Below are positions 1 to 7,787 of a stretch of DNA of 64,000 bases, piece by piece. The notes beneath the pieces are model-generated. The model did not search any database. It worked only from the letters and a program-made list of their open reading frames with translations, and had not been told where the DNA came from. The first letter of the stretch is position 1, and the number at the start of each line of letters is the position of its first letter. Source of the DNA: Gammaproteobacteria bacterium. Its GTDB lineage: Bacteria; Pseudomonadota; Gammaproteobacteria; Enterobacterales; Psychrobiaceae. The stretch spans positions 1-64,000 of the forward strand of contig JABSRT010000025.1 in assembly GCA_013214945.1 (NCBI GenBank), given 5' to 3'. The position numbers and the translations under genes are program-made.

Positions 1-2778
1 AAACACATTATCGAAGACTGGAATGACACAGCGGTTAGTTACGATACCGAGGTTTGTATTCATCAGTTGTTCGAGCAGCAAGTTGAGCTTAACCCAGATA
101 AAACGGCTTTAATTTTAGATGATGAAAAACTAAGTTACCAAGCGTTAAATGCAAAAGCTAATTGCTTGGCACGTGAGTTATTAGCGCTGGGCGTTGGCCC
201 TGATGTGCCAGTAGGTATTTCGGTTGAACGTTCGTTTGACATGATTATTAGTTTATTGGCGGTTCTTAAAGCCGGTGGTACTTATGTGCCGCTAGACCCT
301 AGTTATCCGCAAGAGCGTTTAACTTATATGATTGAAGCGAGTGGTCTTAAACTGCTATTAACTCAAAATAACGTTATAGATAAGTTACCGGTTGCAGCTG
401 ACGTCAATGTCTTGCTGTTAGATGTCGGTATAGCAATAGGCTATAGCGAAAACAATATCCCTAACCTTGTTCACCCAAATAATCTCGCATATATTATCTT
501 TACGTCGGGTAGCACGGGACGTCCAAAGGGGGTTTGTATTGACCATGCGTCTTTGGCTCGTCATACCGTCACGTCGATTGAAATGTTAGATCTAACGTTA
601 CAAGACACAGTGTTACAATTTGCAGTCTTTAGTTTTGATACCTTTGCTGAGCAGTTATACCCTGCGTTATGTTGTGGTGCATCAGTTGTATTAAGAGGGC
701 AAGAGCTTTGGGGCAGTGAAGATTTTTATCAGCAAGTGATAGAGCATAATATCAGTGTTGCTGATTTATCGTCAGCTTATTGGCATCAGATAGCGCGTGA
801 GTTCGCGATAAAAGGAAGCCGTGATTATGGCTCTCTTCGTAAGGTAACTGTTGGTGGTGAAGCTATGCCTCCCAAAGGCTTTACTGAATGGAATAAGGCC
901 GGCTTAAGCCACGTTGAATTGCTCAATGCCTATGGCCCGACGGAGGCAACTGTCACTTCAACGATCTTTGATTGTGGGCAGTATGTTACTGGCGAGCAAG
1001 AAATTCCATCATCAATACCTATTGGCACCCCATTGGGAGGACGAACAACTTATGTGCTCGATGAATGCTTAAACCCTGCACCTATCGGCGTTATCGGAGA
1101 GTTATGCATTGGTGGTGAATTGCTTGCTCGTGGTTATCGCGGACAAGCGATGATGACTGCAGAACGCTTTATCGCTGACCCGTTTAGCAATACAGGCGGC
1201 CGCTTATACCGCACCGGCGATTTAGCGCGATACCAAAGCGATGGCACCATCGAGTATGTTGGCCGGATTGACCATCAAGTTAAAATCCGTGGTTTCCGTA
1301 TTGAACTGGGCGAAATTGAATCACAGTTGCAAGCCAATGACGCTATCCGCGATGCTGTGGTCTTGGCACAAGAAGGCAATGGCGGTCAGCAGTTAGTCGC
1401 TTATATTATTCCTAACGATAGCGGACTGATTGAAGCCGATAATGAAGTACAAAACAGCTTTAGAGCCGATATTAAAAATCAACTACAACAAGTCTTACCA
1501 GAATACATGGTACCGGCGCATATGTTGCTACTTGAGCAATTCCCGCTAACCCCCAATGGCAAGTTAGACCGCAAAGCGTTGCCCAAAGCAGATGCTAGTC
1601 AACATCAGCAATCTTATGTGGCACCAAGTACAATACTTGAAAAACAATTAGCGACAATCTGGCAAGAGCTGCTGGGTGTTGAGCAAGTTGGTTTAAATGA
1701 TAACTTCTTTGAGTTAGGAGGACATTCATTACTTGCTGTGCAGATGATTACTAAGATAAAAAACAATACACCACACACAGCTAGTATGCATGATGTAATA
1801 TTTAGGCCCACGATTAAACAGCTGGCTGATTACTTATGCCATCAGGACGATGGCGCTAATGGGTCAATGGTTCGTCTTAATACGTACCAAGGTAATGCAA
1901 GCCCGCTATTTTGTATTCATCCTGCTGGGGGAAATGTATACCCTTATTATTCATTGGCACTGACACTTAACAACCAACGCCCTGTCTTTGGTATTATGAA
2001 TCGTAGCTATATTTATTCTGATTGGTTCGATCATAGCTGGGACGATATGGTTCAAAACTATTTGGCATGTATTCGTAAACAACAAGCTAAAGGGCCTTAT
2101 CTGTTATTAGGCTGGTCTTCAGGAGGATTGTTAGCTATGGATATTGCCTACCACTTAGAAATGTCTGGAGAAGAAGTAAGCTTTTTAGGATTACTCGATA
2201 CAAGGGTCGTTCATGAGATAAATGAAATAGAAATAGGTACTCTAAAACCTAAACTTAGCGTTGATGAAGTAAGTGGAGCGAATAAGTTACAAGACAAGAA
2301 AATTAACATCGATAGAGCTACCGAACAATACTTGAGCTTTGTGGCTAATATATTTCCTAGTGTAAATTTTAAGATGCTACTTGAGCAATATAAACTTCAA
2401 AAAGAAAAAAAGGTAAATAAAGAAAATCTACAAATAGCAATTACGGCTTGGATTGCTAAGCAAGAAAATATATTACCTAGAGATGTAGAAAATATTCGTA
2501 ATAATAATCGTTATCAAGATGAAATGGATATTGTGGATAAAATACAACAAAACTCTGAGGAGTTAGAAGAATCTTTTGTTTTTAAGGATCTTAATTGTTC
2601 GCTTGATTGTTGGTGGGCAAATTTCAGTCTTAATGAAAGAGAAATAGAACAGTTAGAACATTATATGGGTAACAAGATAAAAAATACTAAGTTCAGGCAT
2701 ATTGATGCTTGGCATGAGGATTTTGTTTATAGTAATAAATTACTTAATTCGATAAAAGAGGTGCTGTTAGACATCTAA
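1..2778 (+). CDS. Nonribosomal peptide synthetase, terminal module (A-PCP-TE), 5' partial
   Basis: The reading frame is open from base 1 and begins in the linker between a condensation and an adenylation domain, so the gene starts upstream of the window; an internal TTG at 67 is not the true start. Numbering residues from base 1, the adenylation domain carries A3 FTSGSTGRPKG (from residue 167), NAYGPTE, YRTGDLARY, the GRIDHQVKIRG core and NGKLDRKALP. A peptidyl carrier follows, with LGGHSL and its phosphopantetheine serine at codon 1726-1728. A type I thioesterase then shows GWSSGG (nucleophile Ser706). A final thioesterase marks the last module of an assembly line, where the peptide is released. 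The neighbouring pvd-type genes suggest a pyoverdine-like peptide. Read by eye, the substrate-pocket residues are roughly D-T-E-D-T-G-A-V-T, which hints at a basic amino acid, but this is weak. The thioesterase's second half (after about 2200) is noticeably richer in A/T and Lys/Glu/Asn than the rest. Confidence 0.95.
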   Translation, partial: KHIIEDWNDTAVSYDTEVCIHQLFEQQVELNPDKTALILDDEKLSYQALNAKANCLARELLALGVGPDVPVGISVERSFDMIISLLAVLKAGGTYVPLDPSYPQERLTYMIEASGLKLLLTQNNVIDKLPVAADVNVLLLDVGIAIGYSENNIPNLVHPNNLAYIIFTSGSTGRPKGVCIDHASLARHTVTSIEMLDLTLQDTVLQFAVFSFDTFAEQLYPALCCGASVVLRGQELWGSEDFYQQVIEHNISVADLSSAYWHQIAREFAIKGSRDYGSLRKVTVGGEAMPPKGFTEWNKAGLSHVELLNAYGPTEATVTSTIFDCGQYVTGEQEIPSSIPIGTPLGGRTTYVLDECLNPAPIGVIGELCIGGELLARGYRGQAMMTAERFIADPFSNTGGRLYRTGDLARYQSDGTIEYVGRIDHQVKIRGFRIELGEIESQLQANDAIRDAVVLAQEGNGGQQLVAYIIPNDSGLIEADNEVQNSFRADIKNQLQQVLPEYMVPAHMLLLEQFPLTPNGKLDRKALPKADASQHQQSYVAPSTILEKQLATIWQELLGVEQVGLNDNFFELGGHSLLAVQMITKIKNNTPHTASMHDVIFRPTIKQLADYLCHQDDGANGSMVRLNTYQGNASPLFCIHPAGGNVYPYYSLALTLNNQRPVFGIMNRSYIYSDWFDHSWDDMVQNYLACIRKQQAKGPYLLLGWSSGGLLAMDIAYHLEMSGEEVSFLGLLDTRVVHEINEIEIGTLKPKLSVDEVSGANKLQDKKINIDRATEQYLSFVANIFPSVNFKMLLEQYKLQKEKKVNKENLQIAITAWIAKQENILPRDVENIRNNNRYQDEMDIVDKIQQNSEELEESFVFKDLNCSLDCWWANFSLNEREIEQLEHYMGNKIKNTKFRHIDAWHEDFVYSNKLLNSIKEVLLDI

Positions 2779-2940
2779 ATGTCCTAATGACACAACCTCG
2801 GAAGGTAGTATCATTTATAAAAAAATTAATCATCATTGAAGTGGTCAAGTAAAATTGGCCATTATGTTTCAGTTATTTAAATATTCTTTCTCTGTATTTT
2901 ACTGCGAAAGCCCAGCCGTTTAATATCTTGTAATTCTGAT

Positions 2941-2964
2941 TAAACTTTTACCAAGCCAAATCGT
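2941..2964 (+). promoter_or_regulatory. Candidate PvdS-type (iron-starvation) promoter of receptor 1
   Basis: TAAAC at 2941-2945, a spacer of exactly 16 bases, then CGT at 2962-2964. This is one mismatch from the TAAAT-N16-CGT box seen exactly upstream of pvdM, pvdP, pvdA and the TPR-sulfotransferase gene here. The start codon of the receptor lies 25 bases downstream. The assignment to a PvdS-like sigma factor is inference from the shared pattern. The rest of 2779-2988 holds no gene that I can see. Confidence 0.5.
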
Positions 2965-2988
2965 TAATAGATTGATTATAAAACTTTA

Positions 2989-5562
2989 ATGAGAAATGTT
3001 ATGTCTGTTATGTATGTACTGGACCAAAATAAGGTTTCAGGCCCAAAATTAAAATATTGCGCACTTGCCGTGCAATTAGCTATCAGTAAATTAAGTAGTA
3101 TAAAACCAAAGCGCTATGGAGCAGTTGCTTTAGCTTTATCAATATCTACAGGAGTTGCTGCGCAACAAGCTATCGATATTCCCGCCCAACCACTTGCCAG
3201 TGCTATAAAAGCAATTGGACAGAAAACTGGCATACAAATCGCCTATAACGCAAGTTTAATTAAAGGAAAAACAAGCGTTGCAGTAAAAGGAATGCTAAAG
3301 GGGGATGAAATATTTAAGAAACTACTTATGGGGAGTGGTTTAGTTGCAAAAAAACAACCCAATGGCAGTTATGTAATAAAAGAGTTAAGTAGCCAAAATA
3401 TCGCCGGCACCTTAGCATTAACCACTGTCGGTAATGAAGGAAGTTTTGGTGATGCCCCTGCCGAAGATGGTGGTTTTAAAGCAGAATACCAAACAACAGC
3501 CACTAAAATGGCAATGCCGTTAAAAGAAACGCCGCAGGCGATTTCGGTGGTTACTCGTGATTCGTTAGATTTACGGCAGGTTAACCATATTTCGCAAGCT
3601 TTAGAATTAACTTCAGGCACGCAAGGCGGCTCAGGTTACCATGCTGCACCAAGTGGCCCTTTCACGGGCCGTGGTTATTTTTCGAAGCAATATAATGTTC
3701 GTGGCCAGGCGCTTGATTATACGAATGGCCTTAAAACTGATGGTTTTACAGCTGGTAGTTTATCAAACATTGACCTGGTTGCTTATGAACGTGTTGAAGT
3801 TATCAAAGGGCCGTCGGGCTTCTTTGGTGCGGGATCTAGTGGCGGGGCTATTAATTTAGTTCGTAAAAAACCTCAGGCTGAATTCGCAGCTAATATTAGT
3901 GGTCAGGCCGGTTCATACGATACCTACCGCACAGAAGGCGATATTACCGGCGCCTTAACCGATGATGAAAACCTACGCGGTCGTTTTGTTATAGCCGACG
4001 GAGATGAAGGCTCTTTTGTTGATGGTATTTCTACTGACACGACTGTTTTTTCTCCTAGTATTGAAGCTATTGTAAATGATAAAACGCGGGTGTTATTACA
4101 ACTGCTTTATCAAAAAGAAGAGTTTGATGTAAATAACGGCCTGCCGGGCTATTATCAAAATAATCGTCTTAAACTGCTTAATGTCCCACGTTCTTATAAC
4201 TATGGTGCCAGTGGCGGTGAACGTTCAAAAACAGAAATAAAAGATGCATCGATTCGTGTTGACCATAAATTGTCTGACCGTTGGTTAGCGACCTTATTAC
4301 TGCAACGTAGCGAGACATCAAGAGATATAATCGATGGTAATTATGGCTACTTTTATTATGGAAATCACTATATTGGAGCAGCAGAAGAACGTAGAACTAC
4401 AGATAACTGGGCTGGAGAATTACGCTTAGAAGGTAGTTTTAATGCTTTTGGTCGCGAGCATAAAATGCTGTTTGGTTTAGAACACAGCAACAAAAAGACA
4501 GAGGAAAGTAATGGCTGGACTTACCATTATGATGATAATGGCGGGAATATTGTCGCTGACATTTATTCGAACAACTTTGCCGATTTTGGTATGTTATCAA
4601 AAGCCGACATTCCTAACGTAGGCAGTGATGGGTTCAAGGCGGATTACTCCAATAGTGCTATTTATCTTCAGTCGGTATTAAGCCTATCACAGCGGACTCT
4701 GTTATTAATTAACGCGCGATATGAGCGCGCCGATTATTCTTCGACAGATAAATATGGTAACCCAGAATCAAAAAATGATTTAACGGATAATGAACTGACC
4801 ATGCGCATAGGTTTAAGCCACGAGTTAAACGACAACCTCTCGGCATATGCCAGTTATGGTGAATCTTTTAGCCCGAACATAACAGACCGAGGCATCGATA
4901 AGCAGCCGCTTGATGCTCAACGTGGTGATGGTTATGAACTTGGCGTTAAAGGCGACTGGTTTGATGATAAACTGGGGGCAACACTGGCCGTTTATCGTCA
5001 GGACCTTACTAACAGACCTATCACGGATCCAGAAAGCCTTTATGAAAATGATGGAACGTGGGATAACTACTCAATGGCCACTGGCTTGAATAGGACTGAT
5101 GGAATTGAACTCGAAGTCTTTGGCTCACCTATACCAGGCTTAAATATAACAGCGACTGCAACTTGGATGGACAATGAGTTTATTGATGAGGACGATCCTC
5201 TCGATGGCTTGGCCATTGAGGGCTCTTCTAAAGGGCAATACAGCCTTTATGCTAATTATGAATTACAGCAAGGGACATTGAGAGGATTTGGCGCTGGTAT
5301 TATGTGGTTACATACGTTGGATCAACAGTTACTGCCCTGGGATAGAGATACCTCTGGTAATTATCAGGCCTATATTGATGGTTATGACCGTGTCGACCTC
5401 GATTTTTCTTACAAGGGAATAGCAAACTGGGATATGTCTTTAGTGATACGTAATGTCTTTGATGAAACATACATTGAGAGCGGTGCATCAAGACTAACGA
5501 AACATCAATATTATGGTGCCCCACGATCAGCATTGTTTAAAGCGACCTATCATTTTGATTAG
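2989..5562 (+). CDS. TonB-dependent siderophore receptor 1 with STN signalling domain (FpvA/FecA type)
   Basis: Outer-membrane receptor of 857 residues for import of a ferric siderophore. After an unusually long N-terminal lead, with a hydrophobic stretch ending near AAQQ at about residue 59, comes an STN (secretin/TonB short N-terminal) domain at about residues 60-130 that normally contacts a FecR-type anti-sigma in the periplasm. A linker starting NIAGTLALTTVGNEGSFGDA follows, then a plug with ETPQAISVVTRD and VEVIKGPSGFFGAGSSGG, and a beta-barrel ending in the aromatic terminus TYHFD. Unlike the other two receptors it has no sigma/FecR pair beside it. It lies just after the NRPS and has a candidate PvdS-type promoter, which makes it the best candidate for the cluster's own receptor. 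The plug and barrel closely resemble receptor 2, while the STN domains differ. Start choice among M1 and M5 is uncertain. Confidence 0.93.
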   Translation: MRNVMSVMYVLDQNKVSGPKLKYCALAVQLAISKLSSIKPKRYGAVALALSISTGVAAQQAIDIPAQPLASAIKAIGQKTGIQIAYNASLIKGKTSVAVKGMLKGDEIFKKLLMGSGLVAKKQPNGSYVIKELSSQNIAGTLALTTVGNEGSFGDAPAEDGGFKAEYQTTATKMAMPLKETPQAISVVTRDSLDLRQVNHISQALELTSGTQGGSGYHAAPSGPFTGRGYFSKQYNVRGQALDYTNGLKTDGFTAGSLSNIDLVAYERVEVIKGPSGFFGAGSSGGAINLVRKKPQAEFAANISGQAGSYDTYRTEGDITGALTDDENLRGRFVIADGDEGSFVDGISTDTTVFSPSIEAIVNDKTRVLLQLLYQKEEFDVNNGLPGYYQNNRLKLLNVPRSYNYGASGGERSKTEIKDASIRVDHKLSDRWLATLLLQRSETSRDIIDGNYGYFYYGNHYIGAAEERRTTDNWAGELRLEGSFNAFGREHKMLFGLEHSNKKTEESNGWTYHYDDNGGNIVADIYSNNFADFGMLSKADIPNVGSDGFKADYSNSAIYLQSVLSLSQRTLLLINARYERADYSSTDKYGNPESKNDLTDNELTMRIGLSHELNDNLSAYASYGESFSPNITDRGIDKQPLDAQRGDGYELGVKGDWFDDKLGATLAVYRQDLTNRPITDPESLYENDGTWDNYSMATGLNRTDGIELEVFGSPIPGLNITATATWMDNEFIDEDDPLDGLAIEGSSKGQYSLYANYELQQGTLRGFGAGIMWLHTLDQQLLPWDRDTSGNYQAYIDGYDRVDLDFSYKGIANWDMSLVIRNVFDETYIESGASRLTKHQYYGAPRSALFKATYHFD

Positions 5563-5599
5563 CTAATTTCTTTACGATTAATAAATTCTTTAAATAAAC

Positions 5600-5630
5600 C
5601 CCGCATTAGTTAAAGCTAGTGCGGGATTCT
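5600..5630 (+). terminator. Rho-independent terminator after receptor 1
   Basis: CCCGCATTAG at 5600-5609 pairs with CTAGTGCGGG at 5616-5625 (one G-T wobble) around a 6-base loop, followed by a short T-rich tail. A clearly homologous terminator follows receptor 2 at 10301-10337. Confidence 0.75.
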
Positions 5631-5745
5631 TCAAAGTTACCTGAATTTAGTTTAAAACTGGCTAGCAAGTCGAAATGTCCCATAAGCAGCAATATTAATT
5701 TAAAACATCAGATAATGTTATGAGTCGGTCGACTAATCACTGCCT

Positions 5746-5806
5746 GCAATTAAATCGATTTGTGAATGTCTTTCACGGATCATACATCACCGCAACGAGC
5801 TCAATA
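5746..5806 (-). mobile_element. IS3-family remnant: 3' end of orfB transposase (copy 1)
   Basis: Read on the minus strand, the segment encodes the tail IELVAVMYDP-stop, matching the tail of the larger orfB remnant at 10401-10738 (NELVEIMYDP-stop). The two copies share 42 identical bases in the same orientation (5746-5787 and 10401-10442). Only the extreme 3' end of the transposase survives here. Confidence 0.7.
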
Positions 5807-5911
5807 TAATATTTGAGAGTATTGGACACGGTTATACAGCTCCTATATTACCGTCACATTATAAAAAACACGTATAAATTCTATTGTTATTATAGTAATT
5901 CGCCTGCGAAT

Positions 5912-5930
5912 ACTAATGATTGTTATTCTT
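5912..5930 (+). promoter_or_regulatory. Candidate Fur box upstream of sigma gene 1
   Basis: The 19-mer beginning ACTAATGATTGTTATT agrees with the Fur consensus GATAATGATAATCATTATC at about 12 of 19 positions, about 180 bases upstream of the FecI-type sigma gene. Fur repression of an iron-uptake sigma gene is the usual arrangement. This is a motif match only. Confidence 0.5.
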
Positions 5931-6112
5931 AGTTGTTTACTTTCTCGACGCTATCATATTAGAATGCCGTCATTAAAAATTGTATGCGTTTTAAGACAAG
6001 AGCAACTCAGCTAATTAGGTGAGTTATTTAACGAGTAGGAATAATTACATTGCTATTCGCATAAGATTTTGTTTTAGACAGTCGGGTATTTATTCGAGCA
6101 GAGGAGTTCGTC

Positions 6113-6622
6113 GTGTCGAGTTCAGTTATAAAGCAGCAAACTGATTTCCATGAACTTTATCGTGAACACCACCATTGGTTGTTTGCTATGTTGTGCCGTC
6201 GTATAAGCTGTACTTCTACAGCAGAAGACCTCAGCCACGATGTTTTTGTCCGTCTATTAGGTAAAAGTTATTTTCCACAGCTTGATGAACCTAGAGCTTA
6301 CCTAGCGCGCATTGCTCATGGCCTGTTAATTGATGGTCATCGTCGTAAAGCGGTAGAAAAATCTTGGCTTGAATATATTGCTAACCAACCTAATGAACAC
6401 GCACCCTCAGCAGAAGAGCATATTATTATCATCGATGCCTTAGCGCGTATTGATGTGTTACTAGAAAATCTTCCGCCGCGAGTTAGTAAAATTTTTTTGA
6501 TGTCGCGTATAGAAGGCATCGGCTATGCAGAGATTGCTAATCAACTTGATGTTTCGTTAAGTACCGTTCAAAAAGAAATGACGAAAGCGTTACGACACTG
6601 CTATCACATTTTAATAGGTTAA
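6113..6622 (+). CDS. FecI-like ECF RNA polymerase sigma factor (sigma 1)
   Basis: A 169-residue extracytoplasmic-function sigma factor. Region 2 is seen as the YREHHHWLFAMLCRR and AEDLSHDVFVRLL helices near residues 15-50, and region 4 as LPPRVSKIFLMSRIEGIGYAEIA with a helix-turn-helix ending in LSTVQKEMTKAL. The GTG start at 6113 is chosen because GAGGAG lies 7 bases upstream. It sits 3 bases before a FecR gene and one gene before receptor 2, the standard FecI-FecR-FecA cell-surface signalling layout: siderophore binding at the receptor releases the sigma factor to transcribe the receptor gene. Control by Fur is suggested by the box at 5912. Confidence 0.93.
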   Translation: MSSSVIKQQTDFHELYREHHHWLFAMLCRRISCTSTAEDLSHDVFVRLLGKSYFPQLDEPRAYLARIAHGLLIDGHRRKAVEKSWLEYIANQPNEHAPSAEEHIIIIDALARIDVLLENLPPRVSKIFLMSRIEGIGYAEIANQLDVSLSTVQKEMTKALRHCYHILIG

Positions 6623-6625
6623 TGA

Positions 6626-7642
6626 ATGTCTGATGCTGAAGCTATAACCATTCCTAATGAAGTGCTTGAGCAAGCATTTCATTGGGCAATGATATTAGGC
6701 GACACTCATGTGTCACCTGAAGAGCAACAAGCATTTGAACATTGGCGACAGCAGAAATACATTCATAAAATCGCTTGGCAACGAATACAAATTATTGAGC
6801 AAGAATTTACCCCTGCAAGAACATTAGCAACGCAAAGTAGCGCTGTGTTAAATAACCTAGTAAACAAACGCCGCAACAAACGCACTAGCGCAGTCGGTAG
6901 CGCATTAAGTATTATGTTAATGCTTGGCTTAAGCCTTTCCTACACCCACAAGCATTGGCGCTATGACTATGTGACCGGTACTGGCGAACAACAAGAGTTT
7001 GTTTTAAAGGGTGGTGCCCAAGTGTACCTTGGTAGTGACACGACAATAGATGTTGAATACACCAACACAGGCATATTATTACATTTAAATAGCGGACAGC
7101 TACTGGTGAACTCTAGAGCTGCCACGGGTAAAAATAAACCAAGTATTATTACTGATTTTGGTCGTTTCAAACCAATTGGCACACGCTTTGTGGTGAGTAA
7201 ACTGGCAAATAGCAGTGAACTTGCCGTTACCCAAGGGCAAGTGCAAATAACTGCTGGACAAAATGCCAAGCTCGCCCTTGCTGGTGAACGTTGGCGTGTT
7301 TCAGCTAATCAGCATAAAGATAACAAGCAAGCAACAAATCAAGGTATTAGCGGCCAGGCTCGTTATAGTATTAGTAAACAAGCGGCGAATGGTTTAGCAC
7401 CTGATGCTTGGCTAGATAATGTTATTGAAGCAAACAATGCGCGTTTAGGTGATGTTTTAGCTATTTTAAGCCAGCATCATCAGGGCTGGTTGCACTACAG
7501 CGATGAGGTTGCACAATTGCGAGTATCAGGCGTGTTCCGTTTAGACAATACTGATGGCGCCTTAACTTCATTGCAAAATTCGTTACCAATACACATTGAG
7601 AGAACCACCAACTGGTGGCTTAAGCTGACGCTAAAACCTTAA
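6626..7642 (+). CDS. FecR-like anti-sigma/sigma regulator (for sigma 1 and receptor 2)
   Basis: A 338-residue inner-membrane regulator. The N-terminal cytoplasmic part has a DUF4880-like segment (QAFHWAMILGD, then EEQQAFEHWRQQ), one membrane helix lies near residues 90-110 (GSALSIMLMLGLSLSY), and a periplasmic FecR domain follows (VTGTGEQQEFVLKGGAQVYLG, then GRFKPIGTRFVV). The C-terminal end resembles the STN-contact domain (LGDVLAILSQHHQGWLHY, then VSGVFRLDNTDGALTSL). It starts 3 bases after the sigma gene stop, so the two are almost certainly co-transcribed and probably translationally coupled. It should relay the state of receptor 2 to sigma 1. Confidence 0.92.
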   Translation: MSDAEAITIPNEVLEQAFHWAMILGDTHVSPEEQQAFEHWRQQKYIHKIAWQRIQIIEQEFTPARTLATQSSAVLNNLVNKRRNKRTSAVGSALSIMLMLGLSLSYTHKHWRYDYVTGTGEQQEFVLKGGAQVYLGSDTTIDVEYTNTGILLHLNSGQLLVNSRAATGKNKPSIITDFGRFKPIGTRFVVSKLANSSELAVTQGQVQITAGQNAKLALAGERWRVSANQHKDNKQATNQGISGQARYSISKQAANGLAPDAWLDNVIEANNARLGDVLAILSQHHQGWLHYSDEVAQLRVSGVFRLDNTDGALTSLQNSLPIHIERTTNWWLKLTLKP

Positions 7643-7787
7643 CGCTATTGTCACCGTTAAAGTGTGTTAATCGAGGCTAGCGGCTAAATATTAGTAATAA
7701 GGAAAAATTAATTTCAGTTTTTTTTACAGATGTTCCTGTCTCATGCGGCATATAGGTAAATGTATAATTTATTAATAGGAAACCTAG

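Noticed and set aside
2838-2862. Inverted repeat TGGTCAA...TTGGCCA as an IS end before receptor 1
   Set aside because: Short arms with a mismatch and no recognisable transposase beside it; too weak to list as a mobile element.
7643-7787. FecI-type promoter (GGAAA ... TGTC) before receptor 2
   Set aside because: GGAAAAA at 7701 and TGTC at 7737 are too far apart for a sigma-factor promoter, and no TAAAT-N16-CGT box is present.
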